Assembly (NCBI RefSeq): GCF_032854445.1
Contig: NC_088300.1
Location: forward strand, 61,850,984-61,914,983
From: Liolophura sinensis
Taxonomy: Eukaryota > Mollusca > Polyplacophora > Chitonida > Chitonidae
Direction of reading: 5' to 3'
DNA: 64,000 bases
Shown here: positions 47,245 through 60,425 of the stretch, in pieces
Position numbering within the stretch: position 1 is the stretch's first letter
Layout of the letters: each line of letters begins with the position of its first letter
Program-made: the position numbers and the translations under genes
Notes under the pieces: generated by a model
The model's input: only the letters and a program-made list of their open reading frames with translations
Told to the model about the DNA's origin: nothing
Database searches by the model: none

Positions 47245-47316
47245 TTAAAATCGAGTAGAGGATGTGGCCTAAAATATTATAGTACAAAAAAACTTCTGAC
47301 CTGTCTTACTGGGGCA

Positions 47317-48185
47317 TTAAAATGTCTTTAAACCACAGTTTTTTCTAAGACCCCAGTGGATACGGCTGTGAAACTTTGGTAGGGGAGGGGAGAGATTCCG
47401 AACTGAGGGACGCAAAGCTTCTCTCTCGTTGCCAGCATGTTCATCGATGACATCATTTTTAATATCCCCGACATCTGGTGTAAAATATGCATATAAAACA
47501 GAGGATTATTAAGAAAAAGAAAAAAATATGCCAAATGAAAATATTCTGATTGTTTTGGCACATCTTTCTTCATTTTCATTAAAGCAATACGCTTCATTTG
47601 CACTGAATTTTTCCTGGATGTTTTTCGTGTCGACTTTGTCCTAACCAACATATGTTAAAGGAAAAAATTCTAACGCACATGACGCAAATGAATACATCTG
47701 AGTGTATGCACAGTGCACGTGATGATGTGAGGTTTTCCAATATAAAGAGAATAAGCGAACATTTCCTCAATTCCATCAAAACATGATCGCACCCTTTAAT
47801 TTCAAAATAATATAATAAACCACAGGAAATAAGATATAGCGCAAACGGACTAAATTTCCTGTAGACTTAAATGGGATCAATTTGCCATCACTTGTATCTC
47901 TGTGTTCTTTTAACTGATTTTTTAAAAATAAAATGAATAGAATAATACACAATACAATATATAAACCACCAATATTACCTAAGCAAATATATATGTAAAA
48001 AATTTATATAATTTGTAAAATAGACAGAATTACTGCAGCGTTAGCTAGCATGATGCCAATTAAGTCTTTACTGAGAGCAGTTGTAATTCTATATATATTC
48101 TGAAGTCCTACAGGCTTTTATGATATGCTCTAAAAACCATATACATCTCACCATCCGTGACGACATAGTACGGGTTCTCACTTCT
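47317..48185 (-). CDS. Possible 3' end of an unidentified minus-strand gene
   Basis: Three minus-strand blocks look like exons. 48185-48152 lies between a cttccag acceptor and a gtgagat donor (SENPYYVVTD). A block up to 47640 or 47633, ending near 47562, is open with DTKNIQEKFSANEAYCFNEN. 47474-47317 follows a ttacaccag acceptor and is open for 51 codons to TAA (VGDIKNDVIDEHAGNEREAL, then a Pro- and Arg-rich end). The acidic, mixed composition is protein-like, but the middle donor (AGAT then gtgcca) is weak and the exact joints are uncertain. I do not recognise the product. Confidence 0.3.
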
Positions 48186-48812
48186 CTGGAAGATACATTG
48201 CCAACGTGTGAGAATTAGTATAATATGCTTCACTGAGTCAGAGTACTTAGATAAACATTAAATAAAACTCATCAAGATAAACCACCACGGCAATATTTAA
48301 ACAAGCCAATACAAAGATGGATTAATTTCCCAAAAAATGTTTTAAAAAATGGGGAAAAAAAAGAAAGAAAGAAAAGAAAACAGCCAGAGCAGGCCAAGAA
48401 GACATCCTGACATTTTTTGCGTTTAGCGCTGGAGGCGTTTGTACTTGCATCCTAAATATATAACCTACTGATGCAGCCTCAGAAATGCCGACGTTAGATA
48501 TCACATAGTGCCCAGGAAACTGCTGATTGAAGGATAAAATCAACCCTGACTTCTTTTATACACAGGAACAAGCCAGTAAACAAAATCTTTATTACACTTT
48601 CTTTATTTCAGTACAGTGAACCTTTCTTTGGCAGCTCGCTCGTGGAGTCTAGAGTACATGGTGCAACCATGCTGTGCTGTAAAAAGTTAAATTATCATTC
48701 CTGGATTTTAATGAAAAACAAATAACTGAACGTATATTTTTAAAATTTGACATCAACATCTTATTTATTAAGATAGGCTACATCGTATTGGCTGTTACCT
48801 CCATAAACAAGC

Positions 48813-51800
48813 ATGTAAGTATATGTTGCTGTGTTCCATTTTTTATATTATAATTATTATTATTTTAAATACTGTGACGTACGAAAGCCTCACGGACATG
48901 TGTCAGGACAGTTCTCGTACATAATCTGTATATCGTTTATAATAAGAAAATGTATTTAAACGTACCCGTGTTCATTGGGCGTGATTTGTCGTATCTATTC
49001 GTCGAATTTGACTAGTTGATATGAACCAACTCTATTTCATACGATTTGCAGTATCTGATAAATCGCAACATGTGAACATGGTTATCTTGTGACAAACAGA
49101 ACCGTGTACATGTGCTTATGGAATAAATCTTGTAATAAATCGCATCAGTTGAACATGGCTTATGAAATAAACCTTGTCGGTGTGCTCGCACCAAAAATCA
49201 CACCATGTGATCGTAGTTTAAGGCAAAAAAATTGATTATCTGATTGTTGGATGATATCCACTTCATGCCTTTTTAGTGACATTATCGGGTTTTGACTTAA
49301 GCAAATTTTATTCTCTTCACCTGTATAATTTGAACAGACGTTTTCATTTGTTCTTATAATAACTGGGTAAACAAAATGTTGAACTTAGCTCTTCTATCTC
49401 AAATTGAACATATATGTAAATGTGTTAACTTTCTGTTTGATTCAGGACAAAACTGGTGCTATTCGTAGCCATTGTCTGCACTGTAGCCGTCGGCCAGGTA
49501 AGTCAGGTCACGGTTCACGTGATCATACATGTTAATGCATAGGTATATAGGTTTATCTAATATATTCAGCATTTGTAATGTTTAACAACAATAAATATTA
49601 AAATATTTAAATATTTATGATTTGTGATTCGGAGGTTTGTGTGGTCTTCGCTGGGGCCTTCTAAGTCAGTATGACCTACTAGACCGAGAACTTGCACAGA
49701 CTTATTGGTTATGTCGTGTACAAAAGGTTTGACACACGGACCAAAGATGGAATTATGGTACTATGAAAACTCTGAAATGCTGATTTCTAAGGACAGCACC
49801 GGTGCAACTTTTCGTGGAAAAGGGTTCAAAATACTCTCAAAACTAATGCTATCGGTGACGGTTGATTACGATGATGAAACTTATTGTATATGTTACTTGT
49901 GACAACCTTATCACTAAAACCGATTCTTACGTTCTCAGCTCATGCACTACCCAATAAACCTAATAGACCCTAACAGTGACCTTTGCTGGTCACGTCGAGT
50001 TGAAGGATGATTTTTTGCCAAAAGATACTAAGACATGCTGATTATAAAAGGCTGATTCTTATTTCCCAGCTCCATGTACAAATCCACTTAAAAAGGTTCA
50101 AGATCTAGGTTAGATTACTCTAAAGCTAATGTTATTGGTTACGGTTGAGTACGGGGATGAAACTTATTTTTTGTGCTCCCACTGACAACCTCATCACTAA
50201 TTGCTTATCGTTAATTTCCCAGCTTATGTACTATAAGCCACGCAAAGCACGGCCTAATTATTAAACGCTGATTATGGCTTTTATCTGTAATGTGGAATTA
50301 GAATATGACATTTTTGAAACTGATAAGATGCTGTTTAATGTGGTTATGCAGAACTTTACGCACACATCCAAGTAAGAAAGGATCAGAAGTCAATATCTGA
50401 GCTCATAATTTTTTTCAATGAATGGCTTGTTTCGCGCTTTCTGTGTCATGGCAGTGGTACTAAGATTGCCATTCAATAAAATTGGAATATTGTAAAATAG
50501 ACGTTACACTTTTCCTGTTTCTATATACATCTAGGGGGCCTACTATTCTAGTGATGGGAGTGCATGTAAAGCGAACGTTGAGAGCGACACATGAGCTGTT
50601 ATAGAAGTTCACTGGCTGGTTCCCCTTTGGTGTTGACCTTCACCTGGTATAAGCCTAATCGGTATTGCAGAGGTCTCCCAAGTTCGCGTAGATATAGACA
50701 AGGTTTATGGGGGCTCTCGCAAACTAAGATAGGGAACGGACTTAATTTAACGGCAGGTTCTGGAGTGAATTTGCATCTGCCTGTTGTTGGCGCCGTTGAC
50801 ACCTACAGCAAAATCACGTCTTTTAGCCGCGGAATTTTGCGAGAGCCTCCACCCTGTCTCGCCTTAATCTACGTGAACTCCCGAGACCCCTGAAACGCCG
50901 ATTAGGATTATTATAACATATGCTACCTGTTGATGTGCAACTATATGTGATACTCCCAGCAGATTGCCGGGTACTATGGCAGACCAACATCTCGTCTTGA
51001 AGAAGTTATCAATAAAGCTGCTTGGCTGTTCAACAACGAGGAGAATCTTATGAAGCATCGATTCAACAAAGGTTGGTACCGGTACTTCCTTAAGGTTCAC
51101 ATATATTCTTATGCCACTGTGCCGATAATTTACGGCACCTATAACCGCAAATCGAATAGCGATGTAAGACGAACTCATGTAATTTCGTCTCATATATAAA
51201 CAAGGACGAGGAGAAAAAAACTGAATGACACATTCTTAATTACCGCCAATTCAAGTCAGTATTAAGCTGTGTAATCTGCTTATACATTGCTATGCCTGCC
51301 TAAACGCCACTGCTTTAGGAACATATTTACACAAAAAACTGTGACGTTGCACAGAAAAGGACAAAGTAGTTGAGAGGTTGGCACTCAAGTGGGAAGTTCA
51401 ATGCTTCAGACGCAGCTCCCCGTTCGAACAATTTACAACAAAACAACTAGTCAACGATTTAAAGGACAAATGCATGCTATGCCATATATACTTCAAGGAA
51501 ACCTTTCGTAACTGTCACTTTTGTAATCAGAAAATAAGCACCTATTGCTTTCTTCGACCCACCTCCTGGTAAACACTTACCAACTGATGATACGATGCTT
51601 TGGCACGTATGCCTATTTAGATACACATAAAGCTGTTCGCTTATGAAATCTGTTTGGTTACACGTCAGAAACTTCCAGACAAACACATGCAATACACGCA
51701 AGTCTGCAAAGAAGTATATACTCAAAAGGGAGGCATTAAAAACTGAAGTCCACATTGGCGTTATCTCAACCATACCGCGCCAATACTCCACTGACAATAT

Positions 51801-54800
51801 TAAGAAAATGGCAGAAATTCTAACTTGCTGTTTAGCATTGATGAACAAGAAAGTCTCCCGCAAACCTCAGTATGCTGACCTTGAACAAAACAGATTTCAC
51901 TAAAGTGCATCTATACAAATCATTCAAACATGTATGTATACACTCTAAACAACCACCCCACACCCCACACCCAAGAAAGAAATAAAATAAAAATCTCGAC
52001 ACTAACGACTTCGACATGGCTACTTCCTTCATCATCCCAGTAGTGTGCCTTAATCCCCGACTGTGGAAGCCGTGGCCGGTCGAGTGGTTAGCGTGCTCGC
52101 GCAGAAAGATTATACATGAACCTCTCACCAGTGTGATGGATGTGAGTTCAGATCAAGCTTTTCATGCTGGCTTCTCACGTCACACGTCGGAAGGTCTGTA
52201 AGCAACATTTGGATGGTCGTAGGTTTTCCTTGGGCTCTGCCCGGTTTCTTCCCACCATAATGCTGGCCGGCGTCGTAATAATTTTCAGCACAGCGCAAAA
52301 CACCAATGAAATAAATAAATAAACCACGAATCAAATAAATAAATAATTCCTAACCACCAGATTAATGTAAGCTGTACTGAATAAATGCTCCATTTTACGT
52401 CTGTTGTTTGTTGTCATTATGAACCAGGTATAGACAAGTTAGTACCAGACTTCGAAACTGCAGAACCCGGCATATTGGAGGCGGTGAATCGCCCCCTAGA
52501 CAACATCACAGAGAGTCTTGGGCATCCAAGTCGTGTCATCAACTGGATAAAAGCTGTGGCCAGGTACATGTGTAATTTTACCCACCTTACGTCCATCTGA
52601 GTTATGTAGACCCTTGTCTGACAAAGTAGAAAGGGAAATTAGAAGTAAGTGCATGAGCGAAAATATCACTGAAAACCTTACATTCCCAGCTAAAACTACC
52701 ACTACTTATTTTAGATTTGGGTCACTGGATTAATTGTAATCAAATGCTGTTATATTTTAAGGTTGCCTTTATGTTACGAGGATTAAATACCAGCGTTAGA
52801 GAGAAAAACTGTTGACTGCATTGTGTTGAAACTGATTTCAATTACGATTTCAAGATAATATGGTTAGAGGGGTTTAATATTGGAAAACGTGAAGTTCCTT
52901 GAGGTGTTTCTGGGTTCAAGAAAGCAATGTTAATACCAAAGAAAAAAAAGGAAAACAATTCGCTGTGGTGCTTTCGACTTTATCATAACAGGCTACATGG
53001 AGCTTCTCAATTCACAGGCAGAGGAACGTTCAGGCTAGTATTAGCACGATCTTGTCGACAGATCTGGCTAGACGACTGTCACTGACATGTCCATTCATCA
53101 AGCCCACTGACTGCAGTGTGAAGGAGAGGTACCGGCGTGTGGACGGGAGCTGCAATAACCTAGCCCAGCCTCTGTGGGGAGCTGGTTTCACGCCAATGGC
53201 CCGCCAGCTGCCAGCTCAGTATGAAACAGGTAAGCAGTTAGGTGAAGAGGCATTCAAATAAATGCTTCCATATATAGACTATACCTGAAAAATGTCAGGG
53301 GTGTTTGAAGATGCAGATATTTTACCATCGTTTGAAACAGTAATGTTACAAACACCCCAGCCTGAGCCGTCAAAATAATGCTTTTGTAGAAACTATGTTG
53401 GAAATACGATTGCATCCTTCTGCCGTGATGTAGTTTTATATACAGCATAGATAATTTAAGATTTAATAGATACATGTTTTTAAGATGATTAAACATTGCC
53501 AGTACGATTTATGCAATTCAAACGTCACCTGTAATTAAGCACGTTGAACCTCCACACCCTGTTTGAAGTCCAGGAAAATGTCAAAGTCAAAACTAATTCC
53601 AGAAAAATGTGAACAGACGAACAGAAGATATGGTGAAATATACCCAGAAAAGAAATAAGAAAGATTCAGCGACAAAAATCGACCAGAACGTAATTTTGCA
53701 CGCACGAATTAGCTAACTAACGGCAGAGCACAACAACATGAGCCCTTTTTAGATAGGCATAACACTACTAAGGCGCTGACAGGGGCATAATGTTGGTAGT
53801 TTTAAAAAATCCTAGTACACATGGTTGTCTGTATACAGGTGTTATTAATGGAATAATGAGGAAGGACATGCCCCGATCAAAGGGTGTAAATGGCGGGCCA
53901 CTGCCGAGCGCACGAGTTATTAGTAACAACGTCCACGAATCCTCCAATCGTCTGCCCGAGAACGCCGTTACAATGGCTTTCGTGTTCTTCGGCCAGCAGA
54001 CGGCACATGACGTCACCGACACGGCTTTTGAGAGAGGTGAGTGTGTCCAAGTCGCTGTACCGCAAGTTATGTACTGTAGGTGCACATTTGTTTCATTTAC
54101 TTGTGATATTCAGCGAATGTATATAGTAATGTTTATTGAATTTAGTGCGTAATCCTGACCAGCCAGTCTGTTGTTCCATTTGTTTCCCGCTATTTCCCGC
54201 TCGGGTTACGGGTTGTATTGTATAACTCTGGTTTTGATTCCAGCTTGTATGGTTTGTAGTAATCGTGTGTTCTCTTGGATTTACAGGAACTTTTGGATCG
54301 ATTTTGGACTGCTGCTCAGATGCGTTGGCAACGTAGGTTGAAACTGAGTTTCATAATCTCATGAAAGGCTTAATTCCGACTGGAATTTTATTCTGTTGCT
54401 GAACATCGACATTAAAGGGTGTCTTTATACCTTATTCTGCTTTTATAAACGGCTAGCGCTATGAAATACTGGCCTCTCACGAACTTTTTTGCATGATGGC
54501 CTGTGCTCTATTCAGTGATACTTCATGTGATGTACTTGACACAATGATATCCTAAAACATTTATTTGAGGTTTAGTAGTAATACATATTACGCCACTAAC
54601 GTTGCAGCCGGCGGTGTTCAAGCATTCCAGTTCCACGTGGAGATTTCTTCCAGCAATTCGGCAGGAGTTGTCTACCGTTGCCTCGAGCTAAAGAAGTCAC
54701 TGATCTAAATTGCGAAAGAGGTAATTAGCCATAAACCAGATGGGTGGGTTATTACTTCTGTAGCCAAATCCGACAATTCTTCAACTAAGATTTTCCATGG

Positions 54801-57800
54801 TAAGAACTGTGTTCTTCTCGGCAACTTTTTATACCACCCATTCCGATAGATCCTTGCAATATTGAAATTTAATTTGCAATAATAAAATTTAAAAACACGT
54901 TGTGAAAATGCGTCGGAGAATGAAGTATAAAAAATGTCTCAGACATTGAATATCTACGACTTTAGGAGAACAACTTCAGACGTAATACTTACATGTACAA
55001 TACTTACAATATGTTTTAGCTGTTCATGGCAAAGCTGAACGACCAGTAATAACTGGAAAGAAACGAAGTTGAAATACACAATTTCATTATAACAGAAGTT
55101 CCTGTGGAGATGCCTTAGGTACCGTCTCTGCAAAAGTAATGTACCCTATTCGCAGAAAGAAAGTGAGAGATTGATGTTACGCTGATAGAAATTCCTCGTT
55201 CGAACTTACTTAAGTCGGTAAAATGCGTGTATATATATATGGTTGTAAAGTTTTGTGAGATCAACGATGCTTTGCTTGAGCCGGTTGTCGTTGCATAAAG
55301 GTTTTGTGGAGTATCATGTGACTGTCTATTGACCAATGGAAACCACGAATCACTGTATGAGGTAGAGTAATTACAGATATGTGTTTTATGTTTATAGGTG
55401 AACGAGAACAGTTGAACATGGTGTCTTCTTTCATCGACGCTAGTAACATGTATGGCCACACAGAAGAGGTGCTGACAGAACTACGCGGAGAGGAAGGTAT
55501 TGACTGGTAGATGCACATTATACTTGTACATATCTTATTTTATAAAATTTATAAACTAAACAAATGTACCATGAGAAAACTTCCTGTGTCGTGCGTGATA
55601 TATTATTGTTTGGCAGTCTTCTCTAATGACAAATTGTCAGCTATATGCACATCTGGTTAAAACGAATGTATGAGTTATGCGTAATAAAGATAGTCACTTC
55701 ATTGTTTTCATGGCAGAATCCTTCATGGTGTCTTCATAATACATATAACACCTTTGAAGAGCAGACTCGAACTAGCGTTAAGCCGGAAAATACGTTAACG
55801 CATAAACATATTATTGTGATGTCTCCGGTTACCTCCCTCCCACCGCCGCCGAATAAGTGAAATATTCTTAAGTACGGCTTAAAACACTAATCAAATAAAT
55901 AAATAAATAAATAAATGTTGTGATGTGCTACTAATCAATACGAAAAATTACAGCACAGAGTGCAAAGCAGAGCAGCGACGACATTGTGATAGTTGGCAAC
56001 AGGTCACACGCAAACGGTGAAATTCGGCCTCTTGTCAAATAACCACATTCACGGTTTATTGTAACATTTCCTGAACACCTAAACCGATTATTTTCAGGAC
56101 AACTGGAGTCTTCGGAACCAGATCAGTTGCCTCTTCAAATGCATCCTAACAGGAAAGCATCTGAAAAAGGTTTTAACTTTCTGAATGCTGGTAAGCGAAT
56201 ACGATTTGATCATGAGTCACATATATATGAAGGGTGAACAGGGTATACATATAGTTTGTTCATTAAAAAATGCGTTTTTCTTCATCATCTAAAGTATAAA
56301 GTTGGTCATCCAACTGATGTTATTTTTCTTCTACCTTTTCGTCAAAACGGAATAATTTTTCTTCGTTGAAATCCAAAGTACTGGGTGATGTACTTATTGC
56401 AAAATAACTCAAGGCCTTTGCTGGCTTAGTTGTCTTACTTGTTGATCTCGCTTCAGATGACATGCTTACATGCCCAATGTGGTAAATCGTGATTGAATCC
56501 AGCGCCCACATTGATGATGCAAAAAGGCTTTTTGGGTCCTAAGGGATGGGCGGTCGTTTCCACTTGACTGTTTGGTTGTTTCTTCAACTCATAAAAATGA
56601 CCGTCCATGAAATATTCTCGACAAAGAAAAACGATAATTAACGGAATCCTATTTCTTTGTTTTAGGTGACGAGAGAGTGGGCGAGGTGACGGGTCTGACT
56701 GCAGTGACCACCGTCTGGCAAAGAGAACATAACCGTATAGCCAGACAGCTTGCCAAATTTCCCAGGTTCGCCTCCATGTCCAACAAAAAGGCCAGAAACG
56801 ACGCGATATTCTACGAGACCAGGAAATTAGTTATCGCTATTAAGCAACACATTACGTACAACGAGTTTCTGCGGCTGACAGTGGGCCCTGAACGTATGAA
56901 CAAGTATAAGATATCCCCCCTCACTAGTGGGTATTTCACGGGCTACGATTCTTCGGTCAACCCTACCCTGTCTAATGTCATGGTCGTGGCTGCTCACCGC
57001 TTCGGACACAGCCTATTGCGAAGCGTTCTCTCGGTCCGGACGGAACAGTACACCTCCTCCAGCGATGTGCTCTTGCTGAAGAACGTCTTCTGGCGACCCA
57101 GTAACTATCTCATGTATGAAAACGGCTTCCAGAGAGGAGTGGTGACAGACCCTGCCGAGATGTGTGATCGTCACATAATTCCTGACGTTCGCAATCATCT
57201 GTTTGAAACAGCACACGGTAACGGCGAAGATCTAGTGGCGCGGAACGTTGCGCGAGGTCGAGATCATGGCGTCCCGTCTTACAACGCCTACAGGACACTA
57301 ATGGGTCTGTCAAGTGCCTCTACCTTCACAACAAACTCAACCAATGGCTTCCCGGACATACCTTTTGAAGTGGTGCGCAAACTCCGGGAAATCTACAGGT
57401 GAGTCCGGTAGAATGTGTTTTCTCTCTCTAGCTTACAGCGTCAAACACCGATCAAATAAATAAATAAACAAATAAATAAATATTCTGGAAGCATTACTTT
57501 AACAATACATGTCCTCTGTATGCAGATGTAGGCCGTCAGAAAAATAGGCACCACAGAACCAAACGGCCATAATTCCATAACGGGACAAAACTGCCATGAT
57601 TTCGTTGAAAATGAACAGAACAGCGCAAAATACATTTATGTATGTAACTTGTCATACACTCCATATCTTGGACAGATTTTGAACTGTTCTGGGAAAATGT
57701 TCATAAAAATGCTTTTGTAGAAAATGGACGAAACAAACAATTCGAACTTGATCTGTATCTCGTCATGTTGAAATCATGTACCAAATTTCAATTTAATACG

Positions 57801-58993
57801 CTAAACCGTTTTGAAAAATGTCCCGAAATACTGGTACTTGTCCAGATGTCTGTTCCCAAAGGAAGTCCACAAAGTTCAATTCCTAAGATTTATTTATACA
57901 ACAGACATAAAGACCACAGATAAAACTGCCAAAGTCCAAAATTGGTCGACAATGCACGAAATGGACTGAAAAGTTGAGCTTGAACTGCAAATAGTCATGT
58001 TGAAACCGTGTATCACGTTTCAATTTAATACAACAAACTGTTTTAATAAAAGGACGGAATCGTACTTGGCTGACTGACGAGGAGTAAACCTATATGGTTC
58101 CGTCTAGTACCGATAGGGGACTGATAAATAAAAAATATAGCTGCATTGCTTATCTCATGAAATTATATAGACCAAGACACGGGTGAATACAAGATGCCAC
58201 AGATTGTGAAATGCTGCACGTACGCGTCCCCATGGTTACTCATGGGAAAATATTCTTGAACACCACGTAAAACAGCAGTCAAATAGATAAATATTGAATA
58301 CATGTGATTCACTCACGGCTCGAATTTTCTTTCAAGTTCTCCCGGTGACGTAGACGTGTTTACTGGTGGCATCTCGGAGACGCCCGTTGGGGGAGGCGTC
58401 ATAGGACCTTTGTTCGCAGAACTTATGGCACTGCAGTACGAGAAACTTCGAGTTGGCGACAGATTTTGGTATGAAAATCAGGAGCATGGCTTCTCACCCG
58501 GTGAGTTGTTTTATGTCCAGGCAACACGTGCGCAGGACAGTTAACGACCGAGAATAATGACACAATTCACAACGTACAAATTAAATTAAAAGGTCAATTA
58601 AAAGTTCCAAAAAAAAAAAAAAAGAATTCAATTTTGTATGATTGATGATGCTGTATACTTCAGTATATATAGCCTAATATCATATTGCTTACCGTCCATT
58701 GTGAGATGAAACTGACTTTCATGTCTGTATATCACCTACACGGTTTGTCTGTGACGTGTCTTTGACACCGATTTCCCCGCCCATAAACCATAAATTCTCG
58801 AGTACAGTGATAAACAACAATCAATCACCCAACCTATGTCATTTATCGTGAATCATTGTAGTGATGTTATGTTTGCAGCTCAGCTAGCCGAAATCCGGAA
58901 GGTGACCATGTCAAGGTTAATGTGTGATAACGTTGCGGGGGTCACACAAATTCAGCCCAGGGCCTTCTTAATACCGACCTCGTCCGGGTAAGT

Positions 58994-59082
<89 letters not shown>

Positions 59083-59991
59083 ACAGTGCGGAGTATAATA
59101 GACATGCAATGAAGGAATGAAATAATTAATTTTAGCTTGAAAATCGCTTTTATAATCTCTGAAACGATTGTGTATAGATATGCACATGTACAATGGCATG
59201 AGTTTGAATTAAATGGTACGGAGATACACATGTTTCTGTTTATGTGATACAGAAATTAAGCGTGTTAATTTGTGTACCAGTACTCCTGGAGCACATAGTT
59301 ATTTGGATGTTCATTTTGCCACAATAATGTGTACCATTCGTTAATGGCAGTTTTAGAGAGTGGTACTCCTGATTTTGAATCAAACCAAGCACTTTCTGCG
59401 GGCAGTTATCATATACTATGATGTAAACCAAAACGCTCTGTACCAAAATAACAATAATAATAAAAAAAAACCACATTTAAACTATCTGTGCGTATGCAGT
59501 ATCCATGAAGTATTCACGCAATATCCAGGGTGTCCCACGCATTCATGCAAAACACATATATGTTCAAAAATGGCATAGTGGGGATTGAAAAAATTATTGT
59601 GTTGTGTGTCCGATAGCATGGGAGCAGTTATTGCCAATTCTGTATCTTCGTTGGTCAATTAGTTTAGCTGTTGACTAGAAACTGAAGCATGATACGATTT
59701 GTAGGATCATTTTTCAATATCAGCATTGGGAGGAGGTTATGCACAGACACCTTAGACTAGTAGTTGTGCATGGATTTTTTGCAGTAGATGCATCTCACCC
59801 TTGCAGCTAAGCGTCCCGCAGTGTAATGGTTGCAACCATAGCAATGTATATATAGTGTATTAATTGTTAGTGTTAGCGTTGTTTTGAGTCAACGAAAAGT
59901 TATTTATTAGAATCACTTCTTTCTTTTCAGGGCTAATGATCGAGTGAGTTGTGATCAGATTCCTTCACTGGATCTTTCCAAGTGGCAGTAA
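48813..59991 (+). CDS. Secreted animal haem peroxidase B (complete)
   Basis: Exons are 48813-48814 (AT of the start codon), 49446-49497, 50960-51071, 52428-52563, 53018-53229, 53839-54036, 54287-54332, 54608-54720, 55398-55496, 56098-56190, 56666-57398, 58337-58500, 58879-58987 and 59931-59991. They sum to 2130 nt, or 709 residues, with every phase agreeing. An N-terminal signal peptide (MTKLVLFVAIVCTVAVG) is followed by a propeptide-like region and the peroxidase domain from about residue 130. Distal motif FGQQTAHDVTDT (His228), calcium-loop SSFIDASNMYG, Arg358 with Glu361 in GDERVGEV, REHNRIA, proximal His469 in RFGH, and NVARGRDHG are present. Ala227 replaces the haem-linking Asp. The role is expected to be H2O2-dependent oxidation or cross-linking outside the cell; immune, egg-coat and shell-matrix roles are all known for relatives. 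The last exon ends inside a 52-bp triplication. Confidence 0.95.
48815..49445 (+). other. First intron of peroxidase B, inside the start codon
   Basis: A perfect gtaagtat donor follows AT at 48,813-48,814, and a ttgattcag acceptor precedes G-ACA-AAA-CTG at 49,446. Joining them makes the initiator ATG. No in-frame ATG exists within the second exon before the hydrophobic signal sequence. Confidence 0.6.
49498..50959 (+). other. Second intron of peroxidase B
   Basis: I see nothing beyond an internal near-repeat: phrases such as ctaatgct/atcggtgacggttgattacg and ctaatgtt/attggttacggttgagtacg (about 49,845 and 50,128) show an old local duplication of about 280 bp. Confidence 0.5.
51072..52427 (+). 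other. Third intron of peroxidase B
   Basis: It holds a SINE at 52,063-52,323. Open frames on both strands around 51,400-51,900 lack family motifs and splice logic. Confidence 0.5.
52063..52323 (+). mobile_element. Full-length tRNA-derived SINE
   Basis: Head ggaagccgtggccggtcgag with tggttagcgtgctcgcgcag, B-box-like gtgagttcagatcaagc, body ggtctgtaagcaacatttgg to cccaccataatgctggccgg, and tail aatgaaataaataaataaa. Confidence 0.9.
55826..55916 (+). mobile_element. SINE tail fragment
   Basis: It contains ctcccaccgccgccgaataa, gtgaaatattcttaagtacg and a long aaataaataaataaataaat tail, in the peroxidase B intron after exon 55398-55496. Confidence 0.85.
57430..57482 (+). mobile_element. SINE tail fragment
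   Basis: Only the end remains: cagcgtcaaacaccgatcaa and an aaataaat run, 30 bp after the donor of the main peroxidase B exon. Confidence 0.75.
58215..58297 (+). mobile_element. SINE tail fragment
   Basis: Degraded body (gggaaaatattcttgaacac) with a cagtcaaatagataaat tail, ending 40 bp before exon 58337. Confidence 0.6.
58992..59081. repeat. (CA)n(TA)n microsatellite
   Basis: About 13 CA units run directly into about 30 TA units, starting five bases after the gtaagt donor at 58,988. Confidence 0.97.
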
Positions 59992-60125
59992 AATAACCCT
60001 GAGCTCTGGATCCAGACCGAAGGATCTTTCCAAGTGGCAGTAAAATAACCCTGAGCTCTGGATCCAGACCGAAGGATCTTTCCAAGTGGCAGTAAAATAA
60101 CCCTGAGCTCTGGATCCAGACCGAA
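59970..60125. repeat. 52-bp tandem triplication spanning the peroxidase B stop codon
   Basis: Three identical 52-bp units begin at 59,970, 60,022 and 60,074 (ggatctttccaagtggcagt, then aaaataaccctgagctctgg and atccagaccgaa). The first encodes the last six residues and the TAA; the other two lie in the 3' UTR. Confidence 0.97.
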
Positions 60126-60297
60126 GGTTTCTTAGGTCGCTGCAGCCGCAAAGCTTAGCATTTCGAAGGTTTCAAAATTGACTTTTTCTGAGATCCGGTG
60201 ACTCTTAGGCTGAAGTTTGTACCTGTAAGCGTGCAGTACAAGAGGTACTAAGTCAAGCACCCTTGTCTACGATCTAAATGACTTTCAATCGGAACTC

Positions 60298-60425
60298 CAT
60301 ATTGACTTATCTATTTGACTGGTGTTTAATTAACGCCGTTGTCAAAAATCCTTCACTTAAATGACGGTGTTCAGGTTTATGGGTGGGGGAAACCACCATC
60401 CTTCGCCAGGGTACCTGGTGTACGA
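60298..60425 (-). mobile_element. Diverged inverted SINE-like fragment
   Basis: The plus strand reads tatttgactggtgtttaatt, then aacgccgttgtcaaaaatcc and cacttaaatgacggtgttca. It belongs to the caggtttatgggtgg subfamily. Confidence 0.65.

Noticed and set aside
51378-51903. Overlapping open frames on both strands in a peroxidase B intron
   Set aside because: They sit inside an intron fixed by matching exon phases and show no family motif.
58968-59231. Minus-strand open frame of 87 codons
   Set aside because: It is built on the CA/TA microsatellite and has no other support.
59933-60151. Minus-strand open frame of 72 codons with internal repeats
   Set aside because: It is the antisense shadow of the 52-bp triplication at the end of peroxidase B.
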